From Streptomyces sp. PTY087I2 (GTDB taxonomy: Bacteria; Actinomycetota; Actinomycetes; Streptomycetales; Streptomycetaceae): a DNA stretch of 64,000 nt. Position 1 is the stretch's first letter. Each line of letters begins with the position of its first letter. The notes beneath the pieces were generated by a model. That model was not told where the DNA came from and did no database searches. It saw only the letters and a list, made by a program, of their open reading frames with translations. The translations under genes were made by a program, and so were the position numbers. This document shows positions 17,272-25,308 of this stretch, in pieces. Location: the NCBI RefSeq assembly GCF_001687325.1, contig NZ_LZRD01000023.1, positions 51,032-115,031 on the forward strand, written 5' to 3'.

Positions 17272-18252
17272 GTGTCCCTCACCGCCACCGCGAAGGCCGG
17301 GCCCCGCAGCCCCGCCGGTACCGGGCCCGGCCCCGACGACGGCCGGGCCGCCGCGCTCCGGCGCACCTGGCGCAAGGCCTCCCCGTACGCCTACATCGCC
17401 CCCTTCTTCACGCTCTTCCTGGCCTTCGGCCTCTTCCCGCTCCTCTACACGGCGTTCGTCTCGCTCTACCGGGTCGAGCTCCAGACGAGCGGCGAGATGG
17501 AGTGGCGGGGCATCGCCAACTACACGGCGCTGTTCACCGACGAGTTCTTCTGGACCTCGCTGCGCAACACGTTCACGATCGGTGTGCTGTCCACGGTCCC
17601 GCAGCTCGCGATGGCGCTGGGCCTGGCGCACCTGCTCAACTACAAGCTGCGCGGCCGGACGTTCATCCGGACCGCGATCCTGCTGCCGTACGCGACCTCC
17701 GTGGCCGCGGCGACGCTCGTCTTCGCGCAGCTCTTCGGCAAGGACTTCGGGCTGATCAACTATGTGATCGGCCTGGTCGGCTTCGACCCGGTGGACTGGC
17801 AGACCGGCACGGTGGCCTCGCAGATCGCGGTGTCGTCGATCGTGGTCTGGCGGTGGACCGGCTACAACGCGCTGATCTATCTGGCGGGCATGCAGTCGAT
17901 CCCGCACGAGCTGTACGAGGCGGCGGAGATGGACGGGGCGTCGCGCTGGCGCCAGTTCATCCACGTCACGCTGCCCGGCCTGCGCCCCACGATCATCTTC
18001 ACCGTCATCATCTCGACGATCGGCGCGACGCAGCTCTTCGGTGAGCCGCTGCTGTTCGAGGGATCGATCTCGGGCGGTATCTCGCACCAGTACCAGACCC
18101 TCGGCCTGTACATGTACGAGCAGGGCTGGGGCTTCTTCCACCTGGGCCGGGCCGCGGCCATCGCCTGGGTGATGTTCGTCCTCATCGTGGTGCTCGTCGG
18201 GGCCAACGCCCTGATCGCGCGCCGCCGCGCACGCAAGGAGGCCGGCCGATGA
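17272..18252 (+). CDS. sugar ABC transporter permease (CebF-like)
   Basis: A 326-residue inner-membrane permease of the MalF type, start GTG 17272. About six hydrophobic helices are visible, beginning APFFTLFLAFGLFPLLYTAFVSLY, and the cytoplasmic EAA loop is ELYEAAEMDGASRWRQFIHVTLPGLRPTI, where the ATPase docks. The gene overlaps the next permease by 4 bp (ATGA), so the two subunits are translationally coupled and expected to form a heterodimer. Confidence 0.92.
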   Translation: MSLTATAKAGPRSPAGTGPGPDDGRAAALRRTWRKASPYAYIAPFFTLFLAFGLFPLLYTAFVSLYRVELQTSGEMEWRGIANYTALFTDEFFWTSLRNTFTIGVLSTVPQLAMALGLAHLLNYKLRGRTFIRTAILLPYATSVAAATLVFAQLFGKDFGLINYVIGLVGFDPVDWQTGTVASQIAVSSIVVWRWTGYNALIYLAGMQSIPHELYEAAEMDGASRWRQFIHVTLPGLRPTIIFTVIISTIGATQLFGEPLLFEGSISGGISHQYQTLGLYMYEQGWGFFHLGRAAAIAWVMFVLIVVLVGANALIARRRARKEAGR

Positions 18253-19163
18253 CCGCGCTCGCCGCACCGCCGACCGCGCCCGAGAAGGGCGATCCGCCGC
18301 AGAACCGCCCGCCGGGCAGGCGCATCGGCCGGGGAGGCGCGGGCCGCACGATGAAGGGCGGCTGGCTCTCCTACCTGATCCTCGGCTTCGCCCTCCTCAT
18401 CTCGGCGTTCCCGTTCTACTGGACGATCGTCACGGCCAGCCGGTCCAACGCGGACATGGCGAAGGTCCCGCCGAGCCTGCTGCCGGGCCCGAACCTGATC
18501 AAGAACTTCGAGCAGGTCCTCGAAGAGGCGGACATCGGCAAGGCGCTGCTGAACTCGCTGATCGTGTCGGGTTCGATCACGATCGGCACGGTCCTGTGCT
18601 GCACGCTGGCCGGATTCGCCTTCGCCAAGCTGAAGTTCAAGGGCCGCAACGCGCTGCTGACGCTGACGATCGGGACGATGATGATCCCGCCGCAGCTCGG
18701 GGTGATCCCGCTGTTCATGCTGATCGCCGAGCTCCAGTGGGTGAACCAGCTCCAGGCGGTGATCCTGCCGGGCCTGGTCTCGGCCTTCGGCGTCTTCTTC
18801 ATGCGCCAGTACCTGGTGCAGTCGCTGCCGGACGAGCTGATCGAGGCGGCCCGGGTGGACGGGGCCTCGACGGCCCGCATCTTCTGGTCGATCGTGATCC
18901 CGATCGCGCGGCCGGGGATGGCGGTGCTCGGGATGCTGACGTTCATGACGGCGTGGAACGACTTCTTCTGGCCGATCATCGCGCTCTCCTCGCAGGAGCC
19001 GACCGTGCAGGTCGCGCTGCGCCAGCTCGGCGGCGGTTACGTCAACGACCAGTCGGTGATCATGGCCGGCACGCTGCTCGGCACGCTGCCGGTGCTGCTG
19101 GTCTTCGGCCTGCTGGGCCGACAGATCGTCGGCGGCATCATGCAGGGCGCGGTGAAGGGCTGA
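18249..19163 (+). CDS. sugar ABC transporter permease (CebG-like)
   Basis: A 304-residue inner-membrane permease of the MalG type. Six helices can be traced, starting LSYLILGFALLISAFPFYWTI, and the EAA loop is ELIEAARVDGASTARIFWSIVIPIARPGM. A basic Gly/Arg-rich N-terminal tail of about 35 residues precedes helix 1. It pairs with the preceding permease and precedes the beta-glucosidase gene by 57 bp. Confidence 0.92.
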   Translation: MTALAAPPTAPEKGDPPQNRPPGRRIGRGGAGRTMKGGWLSYLILGFALLISAFPFYWTIVTASRSNADMAKVPPSLLPGPNLIKNFEQVLEEADIGKALLNSLIVSGSITIGTVLCCTLAGFAFAKLKFKGRNALLTLTIGTMMIPPQLGVIPLFMLIAELQWVNQLQAVILPGLVSAFGVFFMRQYLVQSLPDELIEAARVDGASTARIFWSIVIPIARPGMAVLGMLTFMTAWNDFFWPIIALSSQEPTVQVALRQLGGGYVNDQSVIMAGTLLGTLPVLLVFGLLGRQIVGGIMQGAVKG

Positions 19164-19220
19164 CCGGACCGCCCACCTCCCCCTCTTCTTCTGTCCCCCT
19201 CACCCTGGAGTGTCCGTCTC

Positions 19221-20651
19221 ATGACCGCTGTCGATGAAGCCCGCCCGGCGACCGCCCCAGGCGCCCGCCCCGAGACCGGTACGGTGCTCCGCTTCCCGGC
19301 CGGTTTCCGGTGGGGTACGGCGACCGCCGCGTACCAGATCGAGGGCGGGGCCGCCGAGGACGGCCGTACGCCGTCCATCTGGGACACGTTCAGCCGGACG
19401 CCCGGCAAGGTGCGCAACGGCGACACCGGTGACATCGCCGCCGACCATCTGCACCGGATGCCGGACGACGTACGCCTGATGAAGGAACTGGGCGTCACGG
19501 ACTACCGGTTCTCGGTCTCCTGGCCCCGGGTGCAGCCGACGGGCCGGGGCCCGGCGGTGGAGCGCGGCCTGGACTTCTACCGCCGGCTGGTGGACGAGCT
19601 GCTGGCGGCGGGGATCAGACCGGTGGCGACGCTCTACCACTGGGACCTGCCGCAGGAGCTGGAGGACGCGGGCGGCTGGCCGGAGCGGGACACCGCGCAC
19701 CGGTTCGCGGAGTACGCGGGTCTGGTGGCAGGGGCGCTGGGCGACCGGGTGTCGACGTGGACGACGCTCAACGAACCCTGGTGCGCGGCGTTTCTGGGGT
19801 ACGGAAACGGGGTGCACGCCCCGGGCCGCACCAGCGACCTGGCGGCCCTGCGCGCCGCGCACCACCTGAACCTGGCGCACGGGGCGGGCGCGAGGGTCCT
19901 GCGGGACCGCCTCCCGGACACGGCGGAGATCTCCCTCACCCTGAACCTGCACGCCCTGCGCCCGCTGACGGACACCGAGGCGGACCGGGACGCGGTGCGC
20001 CGGATCGACGCGGTGGCGAACCGGATCTTCCTGGACCCGGTGTTCCACGGGCGGCTGCCGGAGGACCTGGTGGCGGACACGGCGGCGGTGACGGACTGGT
20101 CGTTCGTGAGGGACGGCGACCTGGAGGTCACGTCGACGCCGATCGACTCGCTGGGCATCAACTACTACTCGCCGAGCGTGGTTTCGGCGGGTACGTCGGA
20201 GTACCCGTCCCCCTGGGCGGGCGCGGAGCAGCATGTGGCGTTCACTCCGGCGGCGGGCCCGCGCACGGCGATGGACTGGCCGGTGGACGCGGACGGCCTG
20301 TACGAACTGCTGACCCGCCTGCGCGACGAACTCCCGTCCGTGCCGGTGCTGGTGACGGAGAACGGGGCGGCGTACGACGACTACGCGGACCCGGAGGGCG
20401 ATGTGCACGACCCGGAGAGGGTGGCGTACCTGGACGCGCACCTGGGGGCCGTACACCGGGCGATCGAGGACGGGGCGGACGTGCGCGGCTACTTCCTGTG
20501 GTCGCTGCTGGACAACTTCGAGTGGGCGTACGGCTACAGCAAGCGGTTCGGCATCGTGCACGTGGACTTCGCGTCGCAGCGGCGGACGGTGAAGGACAGC
20601 GCGCGGTGGTACGCGGAGGTCATCGGGCGGGGCGGTCTGGATCGGGCCTGA
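19221..20651 (+). CDS. GH1 beta-glucosidase (BglC-like)
   Basis: A 476-residue family GH1 enzyme without signal peptide, so it acts in the cytoplasm on imported oligosaccharides, releasing glucose. The retaining acid/base glutamate lies in TLNEPWCAAFLGYGNG and the nucleophile in VPVLVTENGAAYDDYAD; the entry motif FPAGFRWGTATAAYQIEGG and the late FLWSLLDNFEWAYGYSKRFGIVHVDF are typical. It is the last gene of the importer operon and its product is what usually destroys the inducer in Ceb-type systems. Whether cellobiose or laminaribiose is preferred cannot be read from the sequence. Confidence 0.94.
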   Translation: MTAVDEARPATAPGARPETGTVLRFPAGFRWGTATAAYQIEGGAAEDGRTPSIWDTFSRTPGKVRNGDTGDIAADHLHRMPDDVRLMKELGVTDYRFSVSWPRVQPTGRGPAVERGLDFYRRLVDELLAAGIRPVATLYHWDLPQELEDAGGWPERDTAHRFAEYAGLVAGALGDRVSTWTTLNEPWCAAFLGYGNGVHAPGRTSDLAALRAAHHLNLAHGAGARVLRDRLPDTAEISLTLNLHALRPLTDTEADRDAVRRIDAVANRIFLDPVFHGRLPEDLVADTAAVTDWSFVRDGDLEVTSTPIDSLGINYYSPSVVSAGTSEYPSPWAGAEQHVAFTPAAGPRTAMDWPVDADGLYELLTRLRDELPSVPVLVTENGAAYDDYADPEGDVHDPERVAYLDAHLGAVHRAIEDGADVRGYFLWSLLDNFEWAYGYSKRFGIVHVDFASQRRTVKDSARWYAEVIGRGGLDRA

Positions 20652-20666
20652 TCCCCCTCCGCCTCA

Positions 20667-20710
20667 CCGAAGGGCCCCGGGGTGCACGTACGCACTCCGG
20701 GGCCCTTCGG
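20667..20710 (+). terminator. terminator of the beta-glucan importer operon
   Basis: CCGAAGGGCCCCGG and its exact reverse complement CCGGGGCCCTTCGG are separated by 16 bases, giving a perfect 14-bp stem 16 bp after the beta-glucosidase stop. Confidence 0.85.
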
Positions 20711-21255
20711 CGTACCCGGCGGCTGATTCCTCCCGGATTCGGCCGGGCGGCTTTCGGCCGGATGGAAGATCGGGGATGCGTGGGGCCGGGCGAGGAGCAA
20801 CTGTGATGAGCAGCGGGGCGCCGGGGTGGCCGAAAAGCCCATCGGCCCCGGTAAGCCGAGGGTGAACCACGCCGGACCTCACGGAGGCCACGCCCCGCCC
20901 CCGTACGGCGACCGCGCGAGCAACCGCTTGCATCCGTGGAAGCAACATGGCGCGAATGCACTCCTTGCGACGGGTGCCGCGAGCCGCGCCCCTTGACGAC
21001 CTCCCAACCCTCGTCCGTATGGTCTAGACCAAGCGGTGAGGGCGATCGGCCACGTCGATCACGTACCAGCCCAGCCTCACCAGCCCCACCGGCCTCACCG
21101 GCCCCACTTCAAGGCGCGCACCGATCTGCCCCGCCCCTGACGCCCAGCAACGGGCTCTTCTTCCCCCCTTCCCCCACTTCCCACGTGCCCGACGAGCCGA
21201 GCGGGTCCATCCATGCACGTTTTCCCACCCCCACAGACATCACGGGAGATCGCAC
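20711..21255. other. 545-bp gene-poor region with a DasR-like site
   Basis: No convincing gene is seen between the operon terminator and the DoxX gene. The stretch has AT-richer patches, direct CACCGGCC-type repeats at 21070-21105 (CAGCCTCACCAGCCCCACCGGCCTCACCGGCCCCAC), and one DasR-like palindrome listed separately. It presumably contains the DoxX promoter. Confidence 0.5.
21018..21033. promoter_or_regulatory. DasR-responsive-element-like palindrome
   Basis: TATGGTCTAGACCAAG contains the perfect 12-bp palindrome TGGTCTAGACCA, the core of the published DasR site (ACTGGTCTAGACCAGT). DasR is the GntR-family regulator of GlcNAc and chitin metabolism in Streptomyces. The site is 223 bp upstream of the DoxX gene, the only downstream gene in that direction. 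Confidence 0.7.
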
Positions 21256-21834
21256 ATGAGCAGCCACACTGTTGAGCCGAGCCTGCCCCCGACCAGCAAG
21301 AACCTCGGATCCCCGCTGAGAGACGGGGAATTGGAGCGCACCCCCCACGCCCCCGGCCCCCAACTCCCCCTCCCCCGCCGACTCGCCGAGCTGGTCGACG
21401 AGCACGCCCTCACCCTGCTGAGGGCGACGGTCGGCATCGTCTTCGTCGGCTTCGGCGTCCTGAAGCTGTTCCCCTCTGCCAGCCCGGCGGAGCAGTTGGC
21501 CGTGGACGCGGCCACGAAGATGACGCTGGGCCTCGTCCCGGAGACCGTGCTGCTGCTCTCCCTCGCGGCCCTGGAAACAGCCATCGGCATCGGCCTGATA
21601 GTCGGCCGCAGCCTGCTGCGCCCCGCGCTCGTCGCGTTCTTCCTGCACATGGGCGGCGTGTTCTCGACCCTCTTCCTCCTCCCGGACGCGATGTGGCAAC
21701 CTCACTCGCCCGCGCCGACCATGGAGGGGCAGTACGTCGTCAAGAACGTGGTCCTGGTAGCGGTGTGCATGGTCGTGGCGGCGAACGAGTGGAGCCGGGG
21801 ATACCGGTCCGGGAGGCCGGACGGTGCGGGCTGA
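21256..21834 (+). CDS. DoxX-like membrane protein
   Basis: A 192-residue integral membrane protein. After about 50 Pro-rich cytoplasmic residues it shows the DoxX pattern of four helices, with the first at TLLRATVGIVFVGFGVLKLFP, then ETVLLLSLAALETAIGIGLIVG, RPALVAFFLHMGGVFSTLFLLP and YVVKNVVLVAVCMVVA. The DoxX family is loosely linked to redox and respiratory functions; the exact role is unknown. A DasR-like box far upstream hints at control by amino-sugar status. Confidence 0.75.
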   Translation: MSSHTVEPSLPPTSKNLGSPLRDGELERTPHAPGPQLPLPRRLAELVDEHALTLLRATVGIVFVGFGVLKLFPSASPAEQLAVDAATKMTLGLVPETVLLLSLAALETAIGIGLIVGRSLLRPALVAFFLHMGGVFSTLFLLPDAMWQPHSPAPTMEGQYVVKNVVLVAVCMVVAANEWSRGYRSGRPDGAG

Positions 21835-21874
21835 AGCCTCTGGGGCGTTCCCCGGCCGGAGGGCAACGAGTAAG

Positions 21875-22453
21875 TCAGGCGGCGCCGGACGACGACATCG
21901 GCGTACGACAGCGACGCCGGTAGTAGGCGTACGTGACCGCGCCCAGCAACGGCCCCCAGGCGAGCAGCGGCCCGTAGGAGAGGGCGAGCACCCACCCCGT
22001 GCTCATGACGCCCGACGGATCCTTGTCGCCGGTGCCGATCAACGGCTCGGGCTGGAAGTGAAAGACGAAGGTGTTCAGGAGAAAGTAGAGACAGACGGCG
22101 GTGACGGCGAGAGCCCCCAGCGCGGCGGGAACAACAGCTGCGGCCATGGGTACGCGCCGCCCGCCCACGCGCGGGAGCCGACGCGGCAGGATCTCGCCCC
22201 AGGGCCGGACGAGCCCGAGAGTGAGCAGCGCCAGCAGCTCGGAGACGACCGTCAGGGCGAGCATGTACACCTCTTCCGCGACACTCGTCCCGCCCTCCAA
22301 CCAGCCGAAGGCCATGCCGATGATGACGGCGACCCGCCAGAGCCCGGAAGGCAGAACGCACCAGGGAACGGCCTTGGCCGCCGACTCGGCCCAGCGGGGG
22401 ACGGGTGGTGACACGGCGTCGGCGGGGGCGTGTGCATCAGCGACAGAGGCCAT
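21875..22453 (-). CDS. integral membrane protein of unknown function
   Basis: A 192-residue protein, start ATG 22453, with four hydrophobic segments (about 27-50, 58-80, 95-120, 140-165) separated by short loops. The first helices resemble those of unclassified Streptomyces membrane proteins (WRVAVIIGMAFGW, VYMLALTVVSELLALLTLGLVRPWG), but I recognise no named family. It is convergent with the DoxX gene. Confidence 0.65.
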   Translation of the reverse strand: MASVADAHAPADAVSPPVPRWAESAAKAVPWCVLPSGLWRVAVIIGMAFGWLEGGTSVAEEVYMLALTVVSELLALLTLGLVRPWGEILPRRLPRVGGRRVPMAAAVVPAALGALAVTAVCLYFLLNTFVFHFQPEPLIGTGDKDPSGVMSTGWVLALSYGPLLAWGPLLGAVTYAYYRRRCRTPMSSSGAA

Positions 22454-22680
22454 GACGCTTCCTTCTGCGGTGGCGGGGAGGGACGGTCCTCACAACTGTC
22501 GCGCGGCAGCGACTCCCAGCAGTCCCGCTCAGGTACCGACCGCCTCCCCCACCCGGGCCAGATGACGCACACAGGAGGGCAGCCCATGGGATGCCCCGGA
22601 TTCGCCGTCTCGTCCACCCCATGAGCCTGTGTGAAGGTTCTGCCTACGGGCCGTCCTGACGGATGAGAGAGACCTCGCAC
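22454..22680. other. intergenic region without evident gene
   Basis: About 230 bp between the divergent membrane-protein gene and a small upstream ORF. No structured element stands out apart from short palindromes; it presumably holds divergent promoters. Confidence 0.4.
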
Positions 22681-22785
22681 ATGGCCAAGGAACCGGCGGC
22701 CGGAATCGCCGACGGCCCGGTGACCAGAGCAGTCAGCCGGACGGTCACCTGGACCGAGCGCATCCCCACCGGGAGGGACAAGTGA
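22681..22785 (+). CDS. short ORF coupled to the lipoprotein gene
   Basis: A 34-codon reading frame from ATG 22681, with GAGAGAGA upstream, whose TGA overlaps the GTG start of the lipoprotein gene by 4 bp (GTGA, 22782-22785). The predicted peptide (MAKEPAAGIADGPVTRAVSR...) matches nothing I know. The exact overlap suggests real translational coupling, but a gene this short could arise by chance. Confidence 0.35.
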   Translation: MAKEPAAGIADGPVTRAVSRTVTWTERIPTGRDK

Positions 22786-23269
22786 GTCGCGCCGGACGGA
22801 AACCCAGCCACCACCTGGCCGCAGCATCCGCGCTTGCAGCCCTCTCCCTCTCGCTCACGACCGGCTGCTCCGACGCCGCGCTCTGCGGACCGCCCCCCCC
22901 CGGCTGGACGAGGTCAGCCGGATGGACCTGTACGGAACGTACGCAGGCCCCAACGGATCACGACTCACGCTGACGAACATCGGCGGCACCACCGTCACCT
23001 TCACGGCCGGCAACTGGCCCGCCGAGAACGGCGTGGGCATCCTCGCGAAGGACGCCCCGTCCTTCGACGGAGAGGGAACCTGGTCGCTGGTGAACGACCC
23101 CGGCGAGACCGGCCTGATCCGCCTGAGCTTCGAGAACCGCGAGACCGGGTCGCCGGGTCCACCGCTCCGGGAGTTGGAGGTAGGCAAGGACGAAGGGAGC
23201 GCGAAGCCCATGCTGTTCGCCAATCTCGGCGACCCGGATGTGTGCCGGGTGTACGAACTGGCGCGGTAG
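22782..23269 (+). pseudogene. lipoprotein gene with a frameshift in a C9 tract
   Basis: Starting at GTG 22782 the frame encodes a lipoprotein signal (HHLAAASALAALSLSLTTGC, lipobox LTTGC) and then runs into nine consecutive C residues (22893-22901). Beyond the tract, another frame carries a sensible globular sequence (RMDLYGTYAGPNGSRLTLTNIGG ... FANLGDPDVCRVYELAR) to the stop at 23269. Adding one C restores a single 162-residue protein of the usual short Streptomyces lipoprotein type, with the joint reading CGPPPPRLDEVSRM. So this is either a recent inactivation, slippage-dependent expression, or a base-calling error in a homopolymer. Function unknown; a beta-rich extracytoplasmic domain is likely. 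Confidence 0.75.
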
Positions 23270-23274
23270 CCGTA

Positions 23275-23862
23275 TCAACGGTCCTGGGCCAAAGGAGAAG
23301 CGTCCTTCTGCTTCTCGGCTTCGGAGAACAGGAGCGTGGGCTCGGCGAGGATGTCGCGCCCGGCTTCGCTCTTGTAGATCTCGTCCACGCTGCCGAACCG
23401 GGCCTCGGAGTAGTCGAGGTCCAGCAGCGCGGCGGCCTGGCGCACCGATGCCTCGTCGGGTCCTTCGATCTCCAGGAGAGTGGGAAGGTCCGGCCAGGTG
23501 TCGAAGTCGAAGGCGACCTCGCCCAGGCGCCATCCCTCGCGGTAGTTCTCCTGGTACCGGACCTCGGTGAGGCCGACCCGGCGCAAAATGTCGGCCATGG
23601 CGTGCAGGTCCGTGACCTCGGTCTCGATCTCCTTGGTGCCGTCGATCGTCGTGGCGTCGGTGACCTGCTTGAGCGTGAGGGTCGAGCGGGTGCCCTCGTC
23701 CCGCAGTCGGATCCAGGCTCCGCCGTCGAGGGAGTCGTTCTCGAAGATCTTGCGGGTGAGGAGAGTGCGGGGGAACGCCTGGACCGCATTGAGGGCGTTC
23801 AGGCTGTTCTGGAGGGCGGCGACGTCCACGGCCAGAAACTTCGCCTCGTACTCGTGCTTCAT
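23275..23862 (-). CDS. CYTH-domain protein (class IV adenylate cyclase/thiamine triphosphatase-like)
   Basis: A 195-residue protein with the CYTH tunnel-fold signature at its start: MKHEYEAKFLAVD contains the ExExK motif (E3, E5, K7), followed by strand motifs AWIRLRDEG, STLTLKQV, KEIETEV and VAFDFDTWPDLPTLLEIEGP. CYTH enzymes act on triphosphates with divalent metals. The CyaB-like length and order suggest a polyphosphate or nucleotide triphosphatase/cyclase, but the substrate is not known. It follows the RiPP-like operon in the same direction, after a short leftover reading frame. Confidence 0.85.
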   Translation of the reverse strand: MKHEYEAKFLAVDVAALQNSLNALNAVQAFPRTLLTRKIFENDSLDGGAWIRLRDEGTRSTLTLKQVTDATTIDGTKEIETEVTDLHAMADILRRVGLTEVRYQENYREGWRLGEVAFDFDTWPDLPTLLEIEGPDEASVRQAAALLDLDYSEARFGSVDEIYKSEAGRDILAEPTLLFSEAEKQKDASPLAQDR

Positions 23863-23872
23863 GGGTCTTCTC

Positions 23873-24049
23873 TCAGAAGTGGTCGGTGAGGGGGGATGTC
23901 CGGGCCGCGAGCAGCAGGCCCATGCGGTGGGTGTGGTCGTGCAACTGGCCGACGTGGGGCCGCTCGGCGAACTCGGTGGTCCGCAGGGTGAGTAGGACCT
24001 CCCAGTCGCCGATGAAGTGGGGGTGAAGGCGCTCCCTGGAAATCGGTGC
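23873..24049 (-). other. open reading-frame segment in frame with the methyltransferase, after its stop
   Basis: Directly after the methyltransferase TGA, the same frame stays open for 58 codons. It encodes a protein-like segment (HFIGDWEVLLTLRTTEF, then ERPHVGQLHDHTHRMGLLLAAR) that ends 10 bp before the CYTH start. There is no ATG, GTG or TTG near its beginning, so it looks like the tail of a gene that lost its 5' part, or a readthrough extension. I do not recognise the family. Confidence 0.4.
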
Positions 24050-25177
24050 TCACCCGGTGGGAGCTACCGCCTTCGCGAAGTCCGCGGTGTGAATCACCTG
24101 GCGCGGCTCCCCGAGCCAGACGTGCTGGCCCCGGTCGGTAACGGTGAGCCCGAACTGGTCGGCGTCGGGCCGCCCGGCGGCCTCGTACTCCCACCAGATC
24201 TGCTCGATCTCCTCCCACAGGAACCCGGGCCCGTACTGCCACACCTCTTCGCCGGTGGCAGCGGTCGCCGCGCTCCCGTTCTCGCGGGTCACCCACACCT
24301 GGACACCTTCGCCGTTGTCCTGGTGGATGAGCCGCACACCGGGCAGCCGAGCCCCGGCGAACAGCGCGAACCCGAGATCGAGGAGCCGAGCGGGATCCAG
24401 ACCCGCCGCCCGAGCCCGACCCCTTCCCCGTACGTCGTGAAGGTCGGGCGCACGGTGGGACCGCATCGGCATGTACGTCGCCCCACCACAGAACGGGCCC
24501 ACCGCAGTACCGTCGTCCTGGACGCGGAGCCGGACCAACGCCCCCGACCAGAACTCCCGGGCCAGCGGGGCCACGACGACCCCGCCGGGCCGGACCTGCC
24601 GAAGCAGCGAGTACGGGACGTACCGCAACGCACACGTAGCGATCACCCGGTCCACCAACCCCAGCCCGGGCCAAGGCTGTTCACCGTCCCCGACCCGCAG
24701 ATGCGGCCGATACCCGGCTTGCGCGAGAGCCTCGGCCGCCTGCCGCGCCACAACCGGATCCAGCTCGACGCTGTGCACCAGATCGTCACCGAGCCGTTCA
24801 CACAGCAACGCGGCCATGTAACCGGTCCCGGTGCCGATCTCCAACACCCGCTGTCCGTCGTCGATTTCGAGCAGCCCGAGCATCCGGGCCACCATCGACG
24901 GCATCGAGTTCGACGACGTGGCGATACCGGGCCCGTCCTCGGCCCCGTCGTCGAGCTGGGTCACCACCGGCTCGTCGCTGTTCACCAACGCCAGCCAGGC
25001 ATCCATACCCACCACCGGCTCGCACCGGTCGGGGAGTTGCCGCCAGACATCGGCCGGAACGAACCGGCTGCGCGGCACAGCCTCGAACACCTGCCGCCAA
25101 CGACCAGTGAGCAAACCGCGATCAGCGAGATCCCGCACCAGATCCGGGTACGTCGGTGCCTGCGATGCGCCGCTCAC
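24050..25177 (-). CDS. protein-L-isoaspartyl methyltransferase-like RiPP enzyme (imiditide/graspetide type)
   Basis: A 375-residue SAM-dependent methyltransferase. The PCMT-type core has the FVPADVW entry loop, an active-site-like STSSNSMPSMVARM segment, SAM motif I VLEIGTGTGYMAALL and the later VIATCALRYVPYSLLRQVRPGGVVVAPL. A C-terminal extension of about 150 residues (from about 225) is not found in housekeeping PCMTs but is usual in the versions dedicated to RiPP precursors. The start is GTG 25177, overlapping the TGA of the 44-codon gene before it. Known relatives methyl-esterify an Asp side chain that then closes to aspartimide; that reaction on the adjacent peptide is my inference. Other possibility: the FxLD or ATP-grasp peptide system methyltransferase, but no lanthipeptide or ATP-grasp gene is in the window. 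Confidence 0.75.
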   Translation of the reverse strand: MSGASQAPTYPDLVRDLADRGLLTGRWRQVFEAVPRSRFVPADVWRQLPDRCEPVVGMDAWLALVNSDEPVVTQLDDGAEDGPGIATSSNSMPSMVARMLGLLEIDDGQRVLEIGTGTGYMAALLCERLGDDLVHSVELDPVVARQAAEALAQAGYRPHLRVGDGEQPWPGLGLVDRVIATCALRYVPYSLLRQVRPGGVVVAPLAREFWSGALVRLRVQDDGTAVGPFCGGATYMPMRSHRAPDLHDVRGRGRARAAGLDPARLLDLGFALFAGARLPGVRLIHQDNGEGVQVWVTRENGSAATAATGEEVWQYGPGFLWEEIEQIWWEYEAAGRPDADQFGLTVTDRGQHVWLGEPRQVIHTADFAKAVAPTG

Positions 25178-25308
25178 GACTGCGGCACGAACTGGGGACG
25201 GCTGCCGTCCGGCGACGGCTTCGGCTCCTGCGGCGGCGTCCACGGCTTGTCCGACGGAGCCCCACCATGCTTCCCGGCCTCAACCGGAACACGGGTCATA
25301 GTCATCAT
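25174..25308 (-). CDS. candidate RiPP precursor peptide, Pro/Lys-rich with an Asp-Gly site
   Basis: A 43- or 44-residue peptide (ATG 25305 or 25308; AGGAG upstream). It starts MTMTRVPVEAGKHGGAPSDK and ends PKPSPDGSRPQFVPQS. It has no Cys, few hydrophobic residues, and two aspartates, one in Asp-Gly, the dipeptide most prone to aspartimide formation. It overlaps the preceding small gene by 4 bp (ATGA) and the methyltransferase by 4 bp (GTGA), so it is translated in step with the enzyme. Size, position and the DG site make it the likely substrate of the methyltransferase. No leader-cleavage site or protease gene is evident. Confidence 0.6.
   Translation of the reverse strand: MMTMTRVPVEAGKHGGAPSDKPWTPPQEPKPSPDGSRPQFVPQS

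Noticed and set aside
24050..25177. Assignment of the methyltransferase to the FxLD lanthipeptide system
   Set aside because: No FxLD precursor, dehydratase or cyclase is near, and the adjacent peptide has no Cys.
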